A model generated the notes under the pieces. That model made no database searches and had not been told where the DNA came from. It saw nothing but the letters and a program-made list of their open reading frames with translations. 64,000 nucleotides of DNA from an uncultured Oscillospiraceae bacterium (GTDB lineage: Bacteria; Bacillota; Clostridia; Oscillospirales; Oscillospiraceae), in NCBI GenBank assembly GCA_934654755.1, contig CAKUGQ010000002.1:62001-126000 (forward strand), read 5' to 3'. Below are positions 1 through 7,717 of the stretch, one piece after another; the first letter of the stretch is position 1, and each line of letters opens with the position of its first letter. Position numbers and translations under genes: made by a program.

Positions 1-332
1 CGTTGCAGCCCGGAGAGACACGGCTGATCTCCATCGGAATTGCGATGGAGATTCCCGAGGGCTACGCCGGCCTGGTCTATGCACGAAGCGGCATGGCCTC
101 CAGGCGCGGACTCGCGCCCGCCAACAAGGTCGGCGTGATCGACTCGGATTATCGGGGCGAATTCTTTGTGCCGATGCATAACCACAGCGCCGTGCCGCAG
201 ACCATCGAGCCGGGAGAGCGGATCGCCCAGATGATTCTGACGCCTTATCTGACGGCAAGGTTCATAGAGGCGGATGAGCTGAGCGACACTCTGCGCGGCA
301 CGGGCGGTTTCGGCTCCACGGGGGCGCGCTGA
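1..332 (+). CDS. dut: dUTP diphosphatase, C-terminal part (5' end outside window)
   Basis: Trimeric dUTPase hydrolyses dUTP to dUMP and pyrophosphate, keeping uracil out of DNA and feeding dTMP synthesis. The visible 110 or so residues carry the family motifs in order: YARSG (motif 2), GVIDSDYRGE (motif 3, with the catalytic Asp region), GERIAQMI (motif 4) and the glycine-rich C-terminal arm RGTGGFGSTG (motif 5). Motif 1 lies upstream of the window, so the reading frame enters from the left and the TTG at position 3 is not a real start. The TGA stop overlaps the next ATG (TGATG), which suggests translational coupling with the YgiQ gene. Identification is firm from motif content; only the N-terminus is unknown. 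Confidence 0.93.
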   Translation, partial: LQPGETRLISIGIAMEIPEGYAGLVYARSGMASRRGLAPANKVGVIDSDYRGEFFVPMHNHSAVPQTIEPGERIAQMILTPYLTARFIEADELSDTLRGTGGFGSTGAR

Positions 333-2293
333 TGGGCTTTTTACCGACAACGCGGCGCGAAATGGACGCGCTGGGCTGGCAGCAGGCGGACTTCGTTTAT
401 ATCATCGGCGACGCCTATGTTGACCACCCCTCCTTCGGCCACGCGATCATCAGCCGCGTGCTGGAGCGCGCGGGCTACCGCGTCGGGATCATCTCACAGC
501 CGGACTGGCGCGATCCGCAGTCCGTCAACCGTCTCGGCGCGCCGAGACTGGGCTTTCTTGTCTCCGGCGGCAATATGGACTCGATGGTCAACCACTATTC
601 CGTCGGTAAGCATCGCCGCAAGACCGACGCCTACACACCCGGCGGCGTGACCGGGAAGCGCCCGGACTATGCAACGGTCGTTTATTGCAACCTCATTCGA
701 CAGACGAATCCGCACGCCGCAATCATCATCGGCGGCATCGAAGCCAGTCTGCGCAGGCTGGCACACTACGATTACTGGTCGGACCGGCTCAAGCGGTCGA
801 TCCTTCTGGACTCGCAGGCGGATCTGCTGCTGTACGGCATGGGCGAAAAGGCCATCGTCGAGGTCGCCGACGCGCTGGCGAGCGGGCTTTCCGTCCGCGA
901 GCTGACCTATCTGCGCGGCACGGCCTTCCGCACGACCGAACCGGACACGGACGGGGCGGTCGTCCTGCCTTCCTTCGATGCGCTCCGTGCCGACAAGCTT
1001 GCATATGCCCGCAGCTTTTTGACGCAGTACCGCAATACCGACCCCTTCTCCGCAAAGCGGCTCATCGAGCCGTACGGACGGGAATTCGTCGTGCAGAATC
1101 CCCCGCAGTTTCCGCTGACGACGCAGGAGATGGATGACATTTACGACCTGCCTTACGAAAACACCTGGCATCCGGGCTACCGCGAGGGCGTGCCCGCACT
1201 GGCGGAGGTGCAGTTCAGTCTGGTGTCGAACCGCGGCTGCTTCGGCGGCTGCGCCTTCTGCGCGCTGACGTTTCATCAGGGACGCATTGTGCAAACGCGC
1301 AGTCATGAATCGCTGCTGGCCGAGGCCGAACGCATGACAAAGCGCCCCGACTTCAAGGGGTATCTGCACGACGTCGGCGGCCCGACGGCGAATTTTCGCC
1401 GGCCCGCCTGTGCAAAACAACTGGAAAAGGGCGTCTGCCCCGACCGGCAGTGCCTGTTCCCGCGTCCCTGCCCGAATCTGCGGGCGGATCATTCGGACTA
1501 TGTGGCGCTGCTGCGCGAGCTGCGCGCTCTGCCGGGGGTAAAGAAGGTTTTCATCCGCAGCGGCATTCGCTTTGACTACTTACTTGCCGACCCGGATCCG
1601 ACCTTCCTGCGCGAGCTGGCCGAGTTCCATGTATCCGGGCAGCTCAAGGTCGCGCCGGAGCACGTCTCCGACCGCGTTCTGCGCTATATGGGCAAGCCGG
1701 AGCACCGTGTGTTCCGAACCTTCTGCCGAAAATATGCCGCCGTCGACGAAAAACTCGGCAAAAAGCAGTATCTTGTGCCCTATCTGATGAGCTCGCATCC
1801 CGGCTCGACGCTGCAGGACGCCGTGGAGCTGGCGGAATACGTCCGCGATCTGGGCTATATGCCCGAGCAGGTGCAGGATTTTTATCCGACGCCCTCCACG
1901 CTCTCGACGGTGATGTTCTATACCGGCGTCGATCCGCGCACGATGCAGCCGGTGTATGTGCCGCGCGATCCGCACGAAAAGGCAATGCAGCGCGCGCTGA
2001 TTCAATACCGCGACCCCAAAAATGATGCGCTCGTGCGCGAGGCGCTGGAAAAGGCCGGCCGGACGGATCTGATCGGCACGGGGCCGAAGTGCCTGCTGCG
2101 CCCGCGCAGGGGCGACAAGCCGGCTTCCGTGCCGAAGCCCGTGCCGCAGAAGCCTGCACGGGCGGCAAAGCCGCAGAAAAAACAGCCGTCGCACAGCGCC
2201 GCGGCAAAGCCGCGCAAAAATGAGCCGCCCAGGCCGACGGCGGCGCAGCTTGCCGCCGCCGAGCGCTATCTGCGCGGGAGGAAGAAAAAATGA
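332..2293 (+). CDS. YgiQ family radical SAM protein
   Basis: This 653-residue protein belongs to the YgiQ (UPF0313) family of radical SAM enzymes, whose substrate is not established. The N-terminal 290 or so residues form the B12-binding-like/UPF0313 N domain (YIIGDAYVDHPSFG near residue 24). The radical SAM cluster motif CFGGCAFC lies near residues 304-311 and would bind a 4Fe-4S cluster with S-adenosylmethionine. A second cysteine-rich patch (CAKQLEKGVCPDRQC) follows near 360-375, as is usual for the family. The C-terminal tail is Lys/Pro/Ala rich and probably disordered. The start overlaps the dut stop and the stop overlaps the start of the next gene (ATGA), so it sits in a tight operon. 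Confidence 0.9.
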   Translation: MGFLPTTRREMDALGWQQADFVYIIGDAYVDHPSFGHAIISRVLERAGYRVGIISQPDWRDPQSVNRLGAPRLGFLVSGGNMDSMVNHYSVGKHRRKTDAYTPGGVTGKRPDYATVVYCNLIRQTNPHAAIIIGGIEASLRRLAHYDYWSDRLKRSILLDSQADLLLYGMGEKAIVEVADALASGLSVRELTYLRGTAFRTTEPDTDGAVVLPSFDALRADKLAYARSFLTQYRNTDPFSAKRLIEPYGREFVVQNPPQFPLTTQEMDDIYDLPYENTWHPGYREGVPALAEVQFSLVSNRGCFGGCAFCALTFHQGRIVQTRSHESLLAEAERMTKRPDFKGYLHDVGGPTANFRRPACAKQLEKGVCPDRQCLFPRPCPNLRADHSDYVALLRELRALPGVKKVFIRSGIRFDYLLADPDPTFLRELAEFHVSGQLKVAPEHVSDRVLRYMGKPEHRVFRTFCRKYAAVDEKLGKKQYLVPYLMSSHPGSTLQDAVELAEYVRDLGYMPEQVQDFYPTPSTLSTVMFYTGVDPRTMQPVYVPRDPHEKAMQRALIQYRDPKNDALVREALEKAGRTDLIGTGPKCLLRPRRGDKPASVPKPVPQKPARAAKPQKKQPSHSAAAKPRKNEPPRPTAAQLAAAERYLRGRKKK

Positions 2294-2871
2294 GCGGAAA
2301 CTATGATAAACAGCTTGCCGCCGCACGGGAGAGCTTCGCCCGTCAGGGTCTGGCCGCCGCCGCGCCGCCGCTGCGCTTTCTGAATATGCCGCTGCGCATT
2401 GATCCGCACGGCGGCGAAATCTTCCTGCCGGACGGGCAAAGCGCTCCGTTTGACATTGCAATGACGGTGTATGACTATCTGTTTCATCTGCAAAGCGCGC
2501 CCTGCCTCAGCGGGCGGTGGGTCGCGCATGAGCGCCTCAACGCCGTACAGGGCGGGACGCTGCGCGGACGGCTCGTTGTCTCGCGCGAAGCGGCAGGCGC
2601 ACCCTTCTCCCGGCGGCTTCCTGCCCTGCGTGCGGCCTGCGCCCTGCTCGGCGGGCAGGAGAGAGAGGACGGCGACTTTGCCTCTGTGTTGCCGCTTGTC
2701 GGCGAGCTTCCCGTTTATTTGCGCTTTTACGATGCTGACGACGACTTCCCCGCCTCGCTTCAGCTCCTCTGGGACGCAAATACGGCACAATTTTTGACCT
2801 ATGAAACGACATGGTTCGCCACCGGCGCGCTTCTGGGGGCGCTGCGCGGCGAAAAGGAGGCGCGACGTTGA
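2290..2871 (+). CDS. DUF3786 domain protein
   Basis: A 193-residue soluble protein that resembles the DUF3786 family, which has no known biochemical function. The clearest family-like stretch is C-terminal, around residues 145-185, with LPVYLRFYDADDDFPAS followed by an LLWDAN segment and a conserved-looking Thr-Trp region. In many anaerobes DUF3786 proteins occur beside corrinoid or methyltransferase genes; here the neighbour is a radical SAM protein and the cobalamin operon lies just downstream on the other strand. That link is only contextual. It starts with an ATGA overlap on the YgiQ gene and its own stop overlaps a TTG start of the next frame (TTGA). Confidence 0.72.
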   Translation: MSGNYDKQLAAARESFARQGLAAAAPPLRFLNMPLRIDPHGGEIFLPDGQSAPFDIAMTVYDYLFHLQSAPCLSGRWVAHERLNAVQGGTLRGRLVVSREAAGAPFSRRLPALRAACALLGGQEREDGDFASVLPLVGELPVYLRFYDADDDFPASLQLLWDANTAQFLTYETTWFATGALLGALRGEKEARR

Positions 2872-3434
2872 ACATCACGCAATTTGTGATGGCCTACGGC
2901 GCGGAGCAGGACCGCCTTCGCGCCCTGCTGCCGGAGGGCTTCACCTCGCTCCGCCCCGTGCGGCGCATCAATGCGGAGCTGCGCGGGACTGCGGCATGGC
3001 TGGAATTTGTCACCGCCGCCGAATACGGCGGACGGCGCGGCTGATTCCGGCTCGGCTGTTGGGAATCGGTACCGTTCCGCACGGACGGGAAGACCGTCGT
3101 TTTCTGCCCGGATTTTCTGGAGATTTCCTTCACCGGCACGGGCATTGAGGGCGGCTGTCCGGCGGAAAAGGACAACGCCGGCTGCTTTCTGCCCGACGGC
3201 TCGCTCCGCGCGCCCGACCGGATCACGGAAAAGAAGGAGTTCTGCGACTGCCGCTTCCGGTGGCGCTTTTCACCGGACGACGCACACGGCGTCAGCATCG
3301 GCAAAACCCTTCCGGCCTACCCGTCCGAGGTGCGCACGGTCTACCCGAAGCAGGCCCCGACGCCGCAGAACGCAGCGGCGATTCCCTGTACGGGCGTGCT
3401 CGGCGCATATCTGGTGCGGTTTTCCCGCCCGTAG
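2868..3434 (+). pseudogene. Uncharacterised protein gene interrupted by an in-frame TGA
   Basis: A single frame runs from a TTG at 2868 (preceded by AGGAGG) to a TAG at 3432-3434 and is broken only by TGA at 3042-3044. Upstream of it the frame gives 58 residues beginning MNITQFVMAYGAEQ; downstream it continues with 129 protein-like residues (for example CWESVPFRTDGKTVVF and GIEGGCPAEKDNAGCF). Both parts have the composition of a folded protein and no frame change is needed, so this looks like one gene of about 188 residues with a nonsense change, possibly Trp TGG to TGA after an Arg-Arg-Gly. I do not recognise the family. Recoding is unlikely because neighbouring genes use TGA as an ordinary stop. 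A sequencing error is also possible. Confidence 0.6.
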
Positions 3435-3500
3435 CAATCTCAAGCATCTGTCATTGCGGCGGCAGCGGTTCTGTCATTGCGAGGGCGGCAGGGACGATAT

Positions 3501-3589
3501 GTCATTGCGAGACTTGCGGTAGCAAGTCGTGGCAATCTCGTGCAAGACCTGACTTTAGATTGCCACGCCGCTCCGCGCCTCGCAATGCC
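3501..3589. repeat. Dispersed 89 bp imperfect palindromic repeat, copy A
   Basis: Begins GTCATTGCGAG and ends CTCGCAATGCC, with an internal pair GTGGCAATCTC and AGATTGCCAC, so the unit can fold as two nested hairpins. Partial copies of the left end occur just upstream near 3450 and 3473. The same unit recurs at 19536, 26660, 26764, 34901 and 38406. It fills the space between the broken gene and the convergent cobalamin operon. Confidence 0.85.
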
Positions 3590-3617
3590 ATACCGGGCGT
3601 TTTCCGACCCGTTTGAC

Positions 3618-3651
3618 AAAAAGCTCTCCGGCCACTGCCGGAGAGCTTTTT
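3618..3651. terminator. Bidirectional rho-independent terminator
   Basis: The stem AAGCTCTCCGG with CCGGAGAGCTT, flanked by A-run and T-run, lies between the plus-strand broken gene and the minus-strand phosphatase gene that ends at 3651. It can serve both converging transcripts. Confidence 0.85.
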
Positions 3652-4214
3652 CATTCCGGAATCGTGCGGTAGGCGCGTTCCGGTGAAAGCGTGACGGCGT
3701 ATCCGCCGCCGGGCGCAGGCTGCCAATCGTAACGCGAACGCTGCTCCTGCGGAAAAAGCGCCTCCATTGCGGCGGCGATCACGCCGCCGTGCGTCACAAC
3801 AACGACATCATCCGGAAGAGCGGCCAGCTCGTGCAGCGCCTCGAGCACACGGCGGCGCATTTCTTCGCCGCTCTCGCCGCCGGGCGGCGTATTGCCCTCA
3901 TTGTCACCGCTGAGCCACGCCTGATAATCGGCGCGGTGTTTCAGCTCCTCATAGCCGTGCATTTCGAAAACACCGAAGTCAAGCTCGCGCAGACGTGCGT
4001 CTGCGCGGTGCGGCACCTCACCGAAAAGCAGCCGCAGCGTTTCCTCGGTGCGGCGCAGCCCACTGGTAAAAAACCGCGGATTGCGCAGCGGCAGGTGCAG
4101 CGGCGCAAGCGCCGCGCGTCCGGCGGGGCTCAGCGGCAGATCGGTCGCGCCGCAGTACAGGCGCCGTTCGTTTGCCTCCGTCCGCCCGTGGCGCAGCAGA
4201 TACAGCGTCCTCAT
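3651..4214 (-). CDS. cobC: Histidine phosphatase family protein, probable alpha-ribazole phosphatase
   Basis: A 187-residue phosphoglycerate-mutase-like phosphatase. The N-terminus carries LLRHGRTEAN, with the phospho-accepting histidine in RHG, and a second conserved histidine lies in VVVTHGGVI near residue 143. Within a cobalamin operon the expected role is removal of the 5' phosphate from alpha-ribazole phosphate or from adenosylcobalamin phosphate. I chose the ATG at 4214 because the protein then begins directly with the conserved beta strand and overlaps the stop of the upstream CobU-like gene as ATGA; a longer frame upstream lies inside that gene. It is the last gene of the operon, ending at a terminator. 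The substrate assignment is inferred from context. Confidence 0.83.
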   Translation of the reverse strand: MRTLYLLRHGRTEANERRLYCGATDLPLSPAGRAALAPLHLPLRNPRFFTSGLRRTEETLRLLFGEVPHRADARLRELDFGVFEMHGYEELKHRADYQAWLSGDNEGNTPPGGESGEEMRRRVLEALHELAALPDDVVVVTHGGVIAAAMEALFPQEQRSRYDWQPAPGGGYAVTLSPERAYRTIPE

Positions 4215-4585
4215 TTCAGTGTCTGCGGCAGGCCGCAGAAAACACGGGTCACGTGCTGCGCATTTTTGCTCAGATAACGGCAGAATTGTCCCGTGACCTG
4301 TCTCCATTCGCGCGTTTCCGCGCCGAGCGGCACGACACCGCAGAAAATATCACGGCAGATCAGCACGCTGCTCCGCCATGCCTCGCGGTGCATCTCAAAC
4401 AGCTTGACCGGATCCTTCCCGGCGCGCACGCAGGCAAGGCAGAATTCCTCCAACCGGTCGATCGCCGGCGCGGAATAATCAATATCAAGTGACGATTCAT
4501 TGCAGGTGAAAAAGTGTTCGACGCCGTAGGCTGTCCGCGCGAAATCGCGCTTGCCCTGATAGGCGCCGCCGAGAATCAGCTCCAT
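4211..4585 (-). CDS. Short CobU-like protein (second adenosylcobinamide kinase homologue)
   Basis: A 124-residue protein resembling the nucleotide-binding fold of CobU. It starts MELILGGAYQGK, a P-loop of the GxxxxGK type, and ends with a CobU-like segment (EWRQVTGQFCRYLSK then QHVTRVFCGLP). It is shorter than the full CobU in the same operon (181 residues, 5332-5877) and lacks much of the middle of that protein. It may be a specialised kinase or guanylyltransferase, a regulatory relative, or a degenerate duplicate. The gene lies between cobS (9 bp gap) and the phosphatase (ATGA overlap), so it is co-expressed with the nucleotide-loop assembly enzymes. Confidence 0.72.
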   Translation of the reverse strand: MELILGGAYQGKRDFARTAYGVEHFFTCNESSLDIDYSAPAIDRLEEFCLACVRAGKDPVKLFEMHREAWRSSVLICRDIFCGVVPLGAETREWRQVTGQFCRYLSKNAQHVTRVFCGLPQTLK

Positions 4586-4594
4586 ACTGCCTCC

Positions 4595-5335
4595 TTATAC
4601 AAAGCACAGTGCCGCGTAGCCCGCCAGCTCCGCAAGCGTCAGACTGTATCCTGAAATGTCGCCGTTCATCCCGCGAAGCGAGCGGTACGCGCGCAGCAGC
4701 GCCGCGCCGTAAGCCGCCGTGCAGACCAGCGCGGCGAAGCCGCCGCGCCCGCAAAGGACAAAGCAGCCGCCGAGCAGCGCCGCAAGCAGGACGAGTAACG
4801 CAGCGATATGACTGCGTGGGGCGCGCTCCGCCGCGTATTGGCTCGTGTGCATCGGCGGGAGCGCATCGACCGCAAGCGCGGAGCAGCAGCGGCTGACGGC
4901 AGGCAGAAAAATCAGCTCATACCGCAGCCTCGTGCAATCCAGTGTGAAAAAGACCGCAAACTGGCAAAGCATCAGGAGTACCACGCCGATGACGGCGAAC
5001 GAGCCGACGTGCGAGTCCTTGAGAATTTCCCGACGGCGCTCCAACGGGCGGTAAGAGCGCACGGCGTCGGTCACATCCATAAAGCCGTCGAGATGGAGAA
5101 AACCGGTCAGCAGAAAGGGCGCGGCGCACAGAAGAATCCCCTTCAGCGCAGCCGGGACGGAAAGCCACACGCACACGCGTGTCAGAAGCAGCTGCAGCGC
5201 GCCAAGCTCTGCGCCGATAAGCGGCAAAAACAGCAGCATTCGGTGTCGTGCGCGGTCATCCCAGAGGCGCAGCGGGCACGGAAGCGCACAGAACATCGTC
5301 CGGCACATCGAAAACGCGGTCAAAATGCTCTTCAC
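4595..5335 (-). CDS. cobS: Adenosylcobinamide-GDP ribazoletransferase (cobalamin synthase)
   Basis: CobS joins adenosylcobinamide-GDP to alpha-ribazole (or its phosphate) at the membrane, completing the lower ligand. The 246-residue product is mostly hydrophobic, with several membrane segments, and shows the family hallmark FLHLDGFMDVTDA followed by RREILKDSHVGSFAV near residues 80-120. The GTG at 5335 is chosen because it gives the usual family N-terminus (KSILTAFSM) and overlaps the stop of the full-length cobU as GTGA. Upstream in-frame codons would run into cobU. It sits in the cobT-cobU-cobS order typical of salvage operons. Confidence 0.93.
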   Translation of the reverse strand: MKSILTAFSMCRTMFCALPCPLRLWDDRARHRMLLFLPLIGAELGALQLLLTRVCVWLSVPAALKGILLCAAPFLLTGFLHLDGFMDVTDAVRSYRPLERRREILKDSHVGSFAVIGVVLLMLCQFAVFFTLDCTRLRYELIFLPAVSRCCSALAVDALPPMHTSQYAAERAPRSHIAALLVLLAALLGGCFVLCGRGGFAALVCTAAYGAALLRAYRSLRGMNGDISGYSLTLAELAGYAALCFV

Positions 5336-5877
5336 AGCGGCAGCGCCCCCTTGTGTACCGTGATATTCCCCCCGCAAAGCTCCGCGACCACGTCGCAGCG
5401 GTGCGCAAGCGCCCGGTCCACGGCGGCAAGACTCCGCCGGAAGCACTCGGTCAGCCCGTCATAGCGCTCCGCATCCGAGAAAATATAATCGCTGACAAGA
5501 ATCACATCCGAGAACCAATCACACAGCGCGATCAGTTGTGCGGCAACCCGCCGTGCAGCCGTTTCGTCCGCTGCGGCGGAGGCAGGGTCGGCGAACAGCT
5601 CATTGAGCAGAAGCGCAGTTACGCTGTCCAATAAAACGACGGAATCCCGCCCGGCCAAATCCGTCACGGACGCAATATTGTGCCCGCACTCAATCGTCTC
5701 AAAGCCCATTCCGGCGCGATCCGCCACATGGCGCTCGATCCTGCGGCGATCCTCGCCGTCGGCGGGGATCATTGTTGCAACATAATAGTGCGGACGACCG
5801 TTTGCCAGACGAACGGCAAGCTCCTGCGCCAGAGAGGATTTCCCGTTTTTGGCGCCGCCGCTGAGGTAAACCTTCAT
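5332..5877 (-). CDS. cobU: Adenosylcobinamide kinase / adenosylcobinamide-phosphate guanylyltransferase
   Basis: A 181-residue bifunctional enzyme that phosphorylates adenosylcobinamide and then transfers GMP to give adenosylcobinamide-GDP, the substrate of CobS. The P-loop GGAKNGKSS is at residues 7-15, followed by the family region YYVATMIPADGEDRRRIERH with the conserved histidine expected to carry GMP, then LLDSVTALLLNELF and ILVSDYIFSD. Length matches the family. Start and stop both overlap neighbours by 4 bp (ATGA with cobT, GTGA with cobS). This is the canonical copy; a shorter relative is encoded at 4211-4585. Confidence 0.92.
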   Translation of the reverse strand: MKVYLSGGAKNGKSSLAQELAVRLANGRPHYYVATMIPADGEDRRRIERHVADRAGMGFETIECGHNIASVTDLAGRDSVVLLDSVTALLLNELFADPASAAADETAARRVAAQLIALCDWFSDVILVSDYIFSDAERYDGLTECFRRSLAAVDRALAHRCDVVAELCGGNITVHKGALPL

Positions 5878-6962
5878 CGCGTTCCCTCCCCGGTCGGGTC
5901 TGCGCCCGCGCGCAGCTCGTCGAGATAACCGTCATTGATGTCCGCTTCGGCAAAGGTTGCCATGTTGCGGAGAATCGCACAGGCGGCACGCAGAATCTGG
6001 AAGGCCAGCGGGCAGCCGCTGCCCTCGCCGAGCCGCATTTCCAGCAGCAGGAAGGGTCTGAGCCGCATCTGCTCCATCGCAAGGCGGTAGCCGATCTCGT
6101 AGGAAGCATGGCTCGGAATAAAATACTGCACCGCTTCGGGGCAGAGACGACAGGCGCACAGCGCCGCGACGGCGGAGATAAAGCCGTCGATCACGACCGG
6201 CCGCCGTGTAGCGGCCGCGCCGAGAAATGCGCCGCACATGGCGCAAAGATCCAATCCGCCGACCTTGGCCAGCACGTCGATCACATCCGCGCCGTCCGGG
6301 CGGTTGATCGCAATCGCCCGGCGGATAACGGCCTTTTTCTTTTCAAAGGCGCCGTCGGTAATGCCGCCGCCGCGCCCCGTGACCGCCTCGACGGGCGCGC
6401 CGAGCAGCACCGCCAGCACGGCCGACGAGGTCGTCGTGTTGCCGATGCCCATTTCGCCGACACCCAGCACGTCCGCATCCGTTTCCGCGGCAAGAGAAAT
6501 GCCGACCTCCATCGCGCGGATTGCCGTTTCGCGCGGCATGGCAGGGCCTTCAGCGATATTGCCCGTGCCGTAGGCCAGCTTGCGGTTTCGCACGGCCGGT
6601 TCGGGAATGTCGGCATTGACGCCGACGTCGCAGACGGTAATCCCGTCGCCGAAAAAGCGGCAGAGCGTTGACGCACCGGTTTTGGCGCGGGTCAGATTGA
6701 TTGTCTGCTGCAGGGTGACGCTCTGCGGCGCGCTGGAAACTCCCTCGCAGACCACGCCGTTGTCGGCGGCAAATACAAGCAAATGCCCGCGCTCGGCGGA
6801 AATATCCGTCCCGCCGCAGATGCCTGCAAGCTGAACGGAAAGCGCCTCCAGCCGTCCGAGCGAGCCGGGCGGCTTGGCAAGCTGCGCCTGACGCGCCAGC
6901 GCACGGTCCATCGCCGCGCGGTCGAGCGGCCGGATTGCCGCAATACATTGCTTCAGATCCAT
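5874..6962 (-). CDS. cobT: Nicotinate-nucleotide--dimethylbenzimidazole phosphoribosyltransferase
   Basis: CobT activates the lower-ligand base by transferring phosphoribose from nicotinate mononucleotide, making alpha-ribazole phosphate. The 362-residue product has the family signatures LAKPPGSLGRLE near residue 29, the GEMGIGNTTTSSA loop near 170 and a C-terminal EGSGCPLAF region. I start at the ATG at 6962, which gives MDLKQCIAAI; longer frames intrude into the upstream gene, whose stop is at 6953. No dimethylbenzimidazole synthesis gene is in the window, so the base is probably scavenged or made elsewhere. Confidence 0.94.
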   Translation of the reverse strand: MDLKQCIAAIRPLDRAAMDRALARQAQLAKPPGSLGRLEALSVQLAGICGGTDISAERGHLLVFAADNGVVCEGVSSAPQSVTLQQTINLTRAKTGASTLCRFFGDGITVCDVGVNADIPEPAVRNRKLAYGTGNIAEGPAMPRETAIRAMEVGISLAAETDADVLGVGEMGIGNTTTSSAVLAVLLGAPVEAVTGRGGGITDGAFEKKKAVIRRAIAINRPDGADVIDVLAKVGGLDLCAMCGAFLGAAATRRPVVIDGFISAVAALCACRLCPEAVQYFIPSHASYEIGYRLAMEQMRLRPFLLLEMRLGEGSGCPLAFQILRAACAILRNMATFAEADINDGYLDELRAGADPTGEGTR

Positions 6963-7717
6963 GGCGTCCCCTCCGAGTCCGTCTGTTCGGCCAGCCAGCG
7001 CAGCGAAGGCGCGGCATCGCACAGCTCCAGCGTCAGCGTTGCCGACGGGAAACGGCGCAGAATGCCGGCGAGCAGCGCCCGCATCGGCATCGTGCCGTCG
7101 GGCAGGGCGCTGTGGCTGTCACGCGAGCCGTCGTTATTGTGAATGTGAAAGTGCGAGATCAGGCCTTCTCCCGCATCGAGCCAGCGCTCGACGGGTATGG
7201 GAGAATAGGCGTGGACATGGCCGATGTCAAGACACAGGCGCAGCCGCGCGTCGGCCACTTCGCGGACGATCCGCACAAGCCACGCCGGTTCGGTTTCCAG
7301 CACGTTTTCCACGCAGACGGTCACGCCCTGCGGGATCTGCGGCAAAAACTCGCGCCAGAAGACGACCGACTGCTCGACATACCACTCCGGATAGTAAATG
7401 TAAGGATGATATCCGCCGTGAATTACGACCTTTTCCGCACCGTAACGCCGTGCCATGGCAATGCTCTGCGCATAACGCCGTGCGGCAAGCGCACGCGCCT
7501 GCGGGTCAATGGCGCAGGGGAACAGCTCGTTGAACGGACCGTGCAGCACGCGCGCGGGGGCAAGGCGCAGGGCGGCTTCAAGCTGCGGCGCGACCTCGTC
7601 GAAGCGTTCGTCGAGATTCCACGCGGTGCAGAATTCGGAAAGCTCCAGTCCGAGGCCGTATTGCCGTGCGAGCAGCGCTGCATTCGGGTCAAGCGTGGAC
7701 AGAAGGAAGGGCTTCAT
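6953..7717 (-). CDS. Sugar phosphate isomerase/epimerase family (TIM barrel, AP endonuclease 2-like)
   Basis: A 254-residue protein of the xylose isomerase-like TIM-barrel family. Metal-ligand type motifs can be seen: EKVVIHGGYHP near residue 93, CVENVLETEP near 134, CLDIGHVHAY near 163 and FHIHNNDG near 190, that is, the His/Glu/Asp/His set expected for this fold. The reaction is unknown. Its place inside a riboswitch-controlled cobalamin operon, overlapping cobT by 10 bp and the EcfT gene by 29 bp, suggests a role in corrinoid salvage or lower-ligand sugar chemistry, but that is inference from location only. Confidence 0.8.
   Translation of the reverse strand: MKPFLLSTLDPNAALLARQYGLGLELSEFCTAWNLDERFDEVAPQLEAALRLAPARVLHGPFNELFPCAIDPQARALAARRYAQSIAMARRYGAEKVVIHGGYHPYIYYPEWYVEQSVVFWREFLPQIPQGVTVCVENVLETEPAWLVRIVREVADARLRLCLDIGHVHAYSPIPVERWLDAGEGLISHFHIHNNDGSRDSHSALPDGTMPMRALLAGILRRFPSATLTLELCDAAPSLRWLAEQTDSEGTPWI

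Noticed and set aside
3042..3044. TGA read as selenocysteine or tryptophan
   Set aside because: No selenocysteine hairpin is evident after the codon and other genes in the window use TGA as a normal stop.
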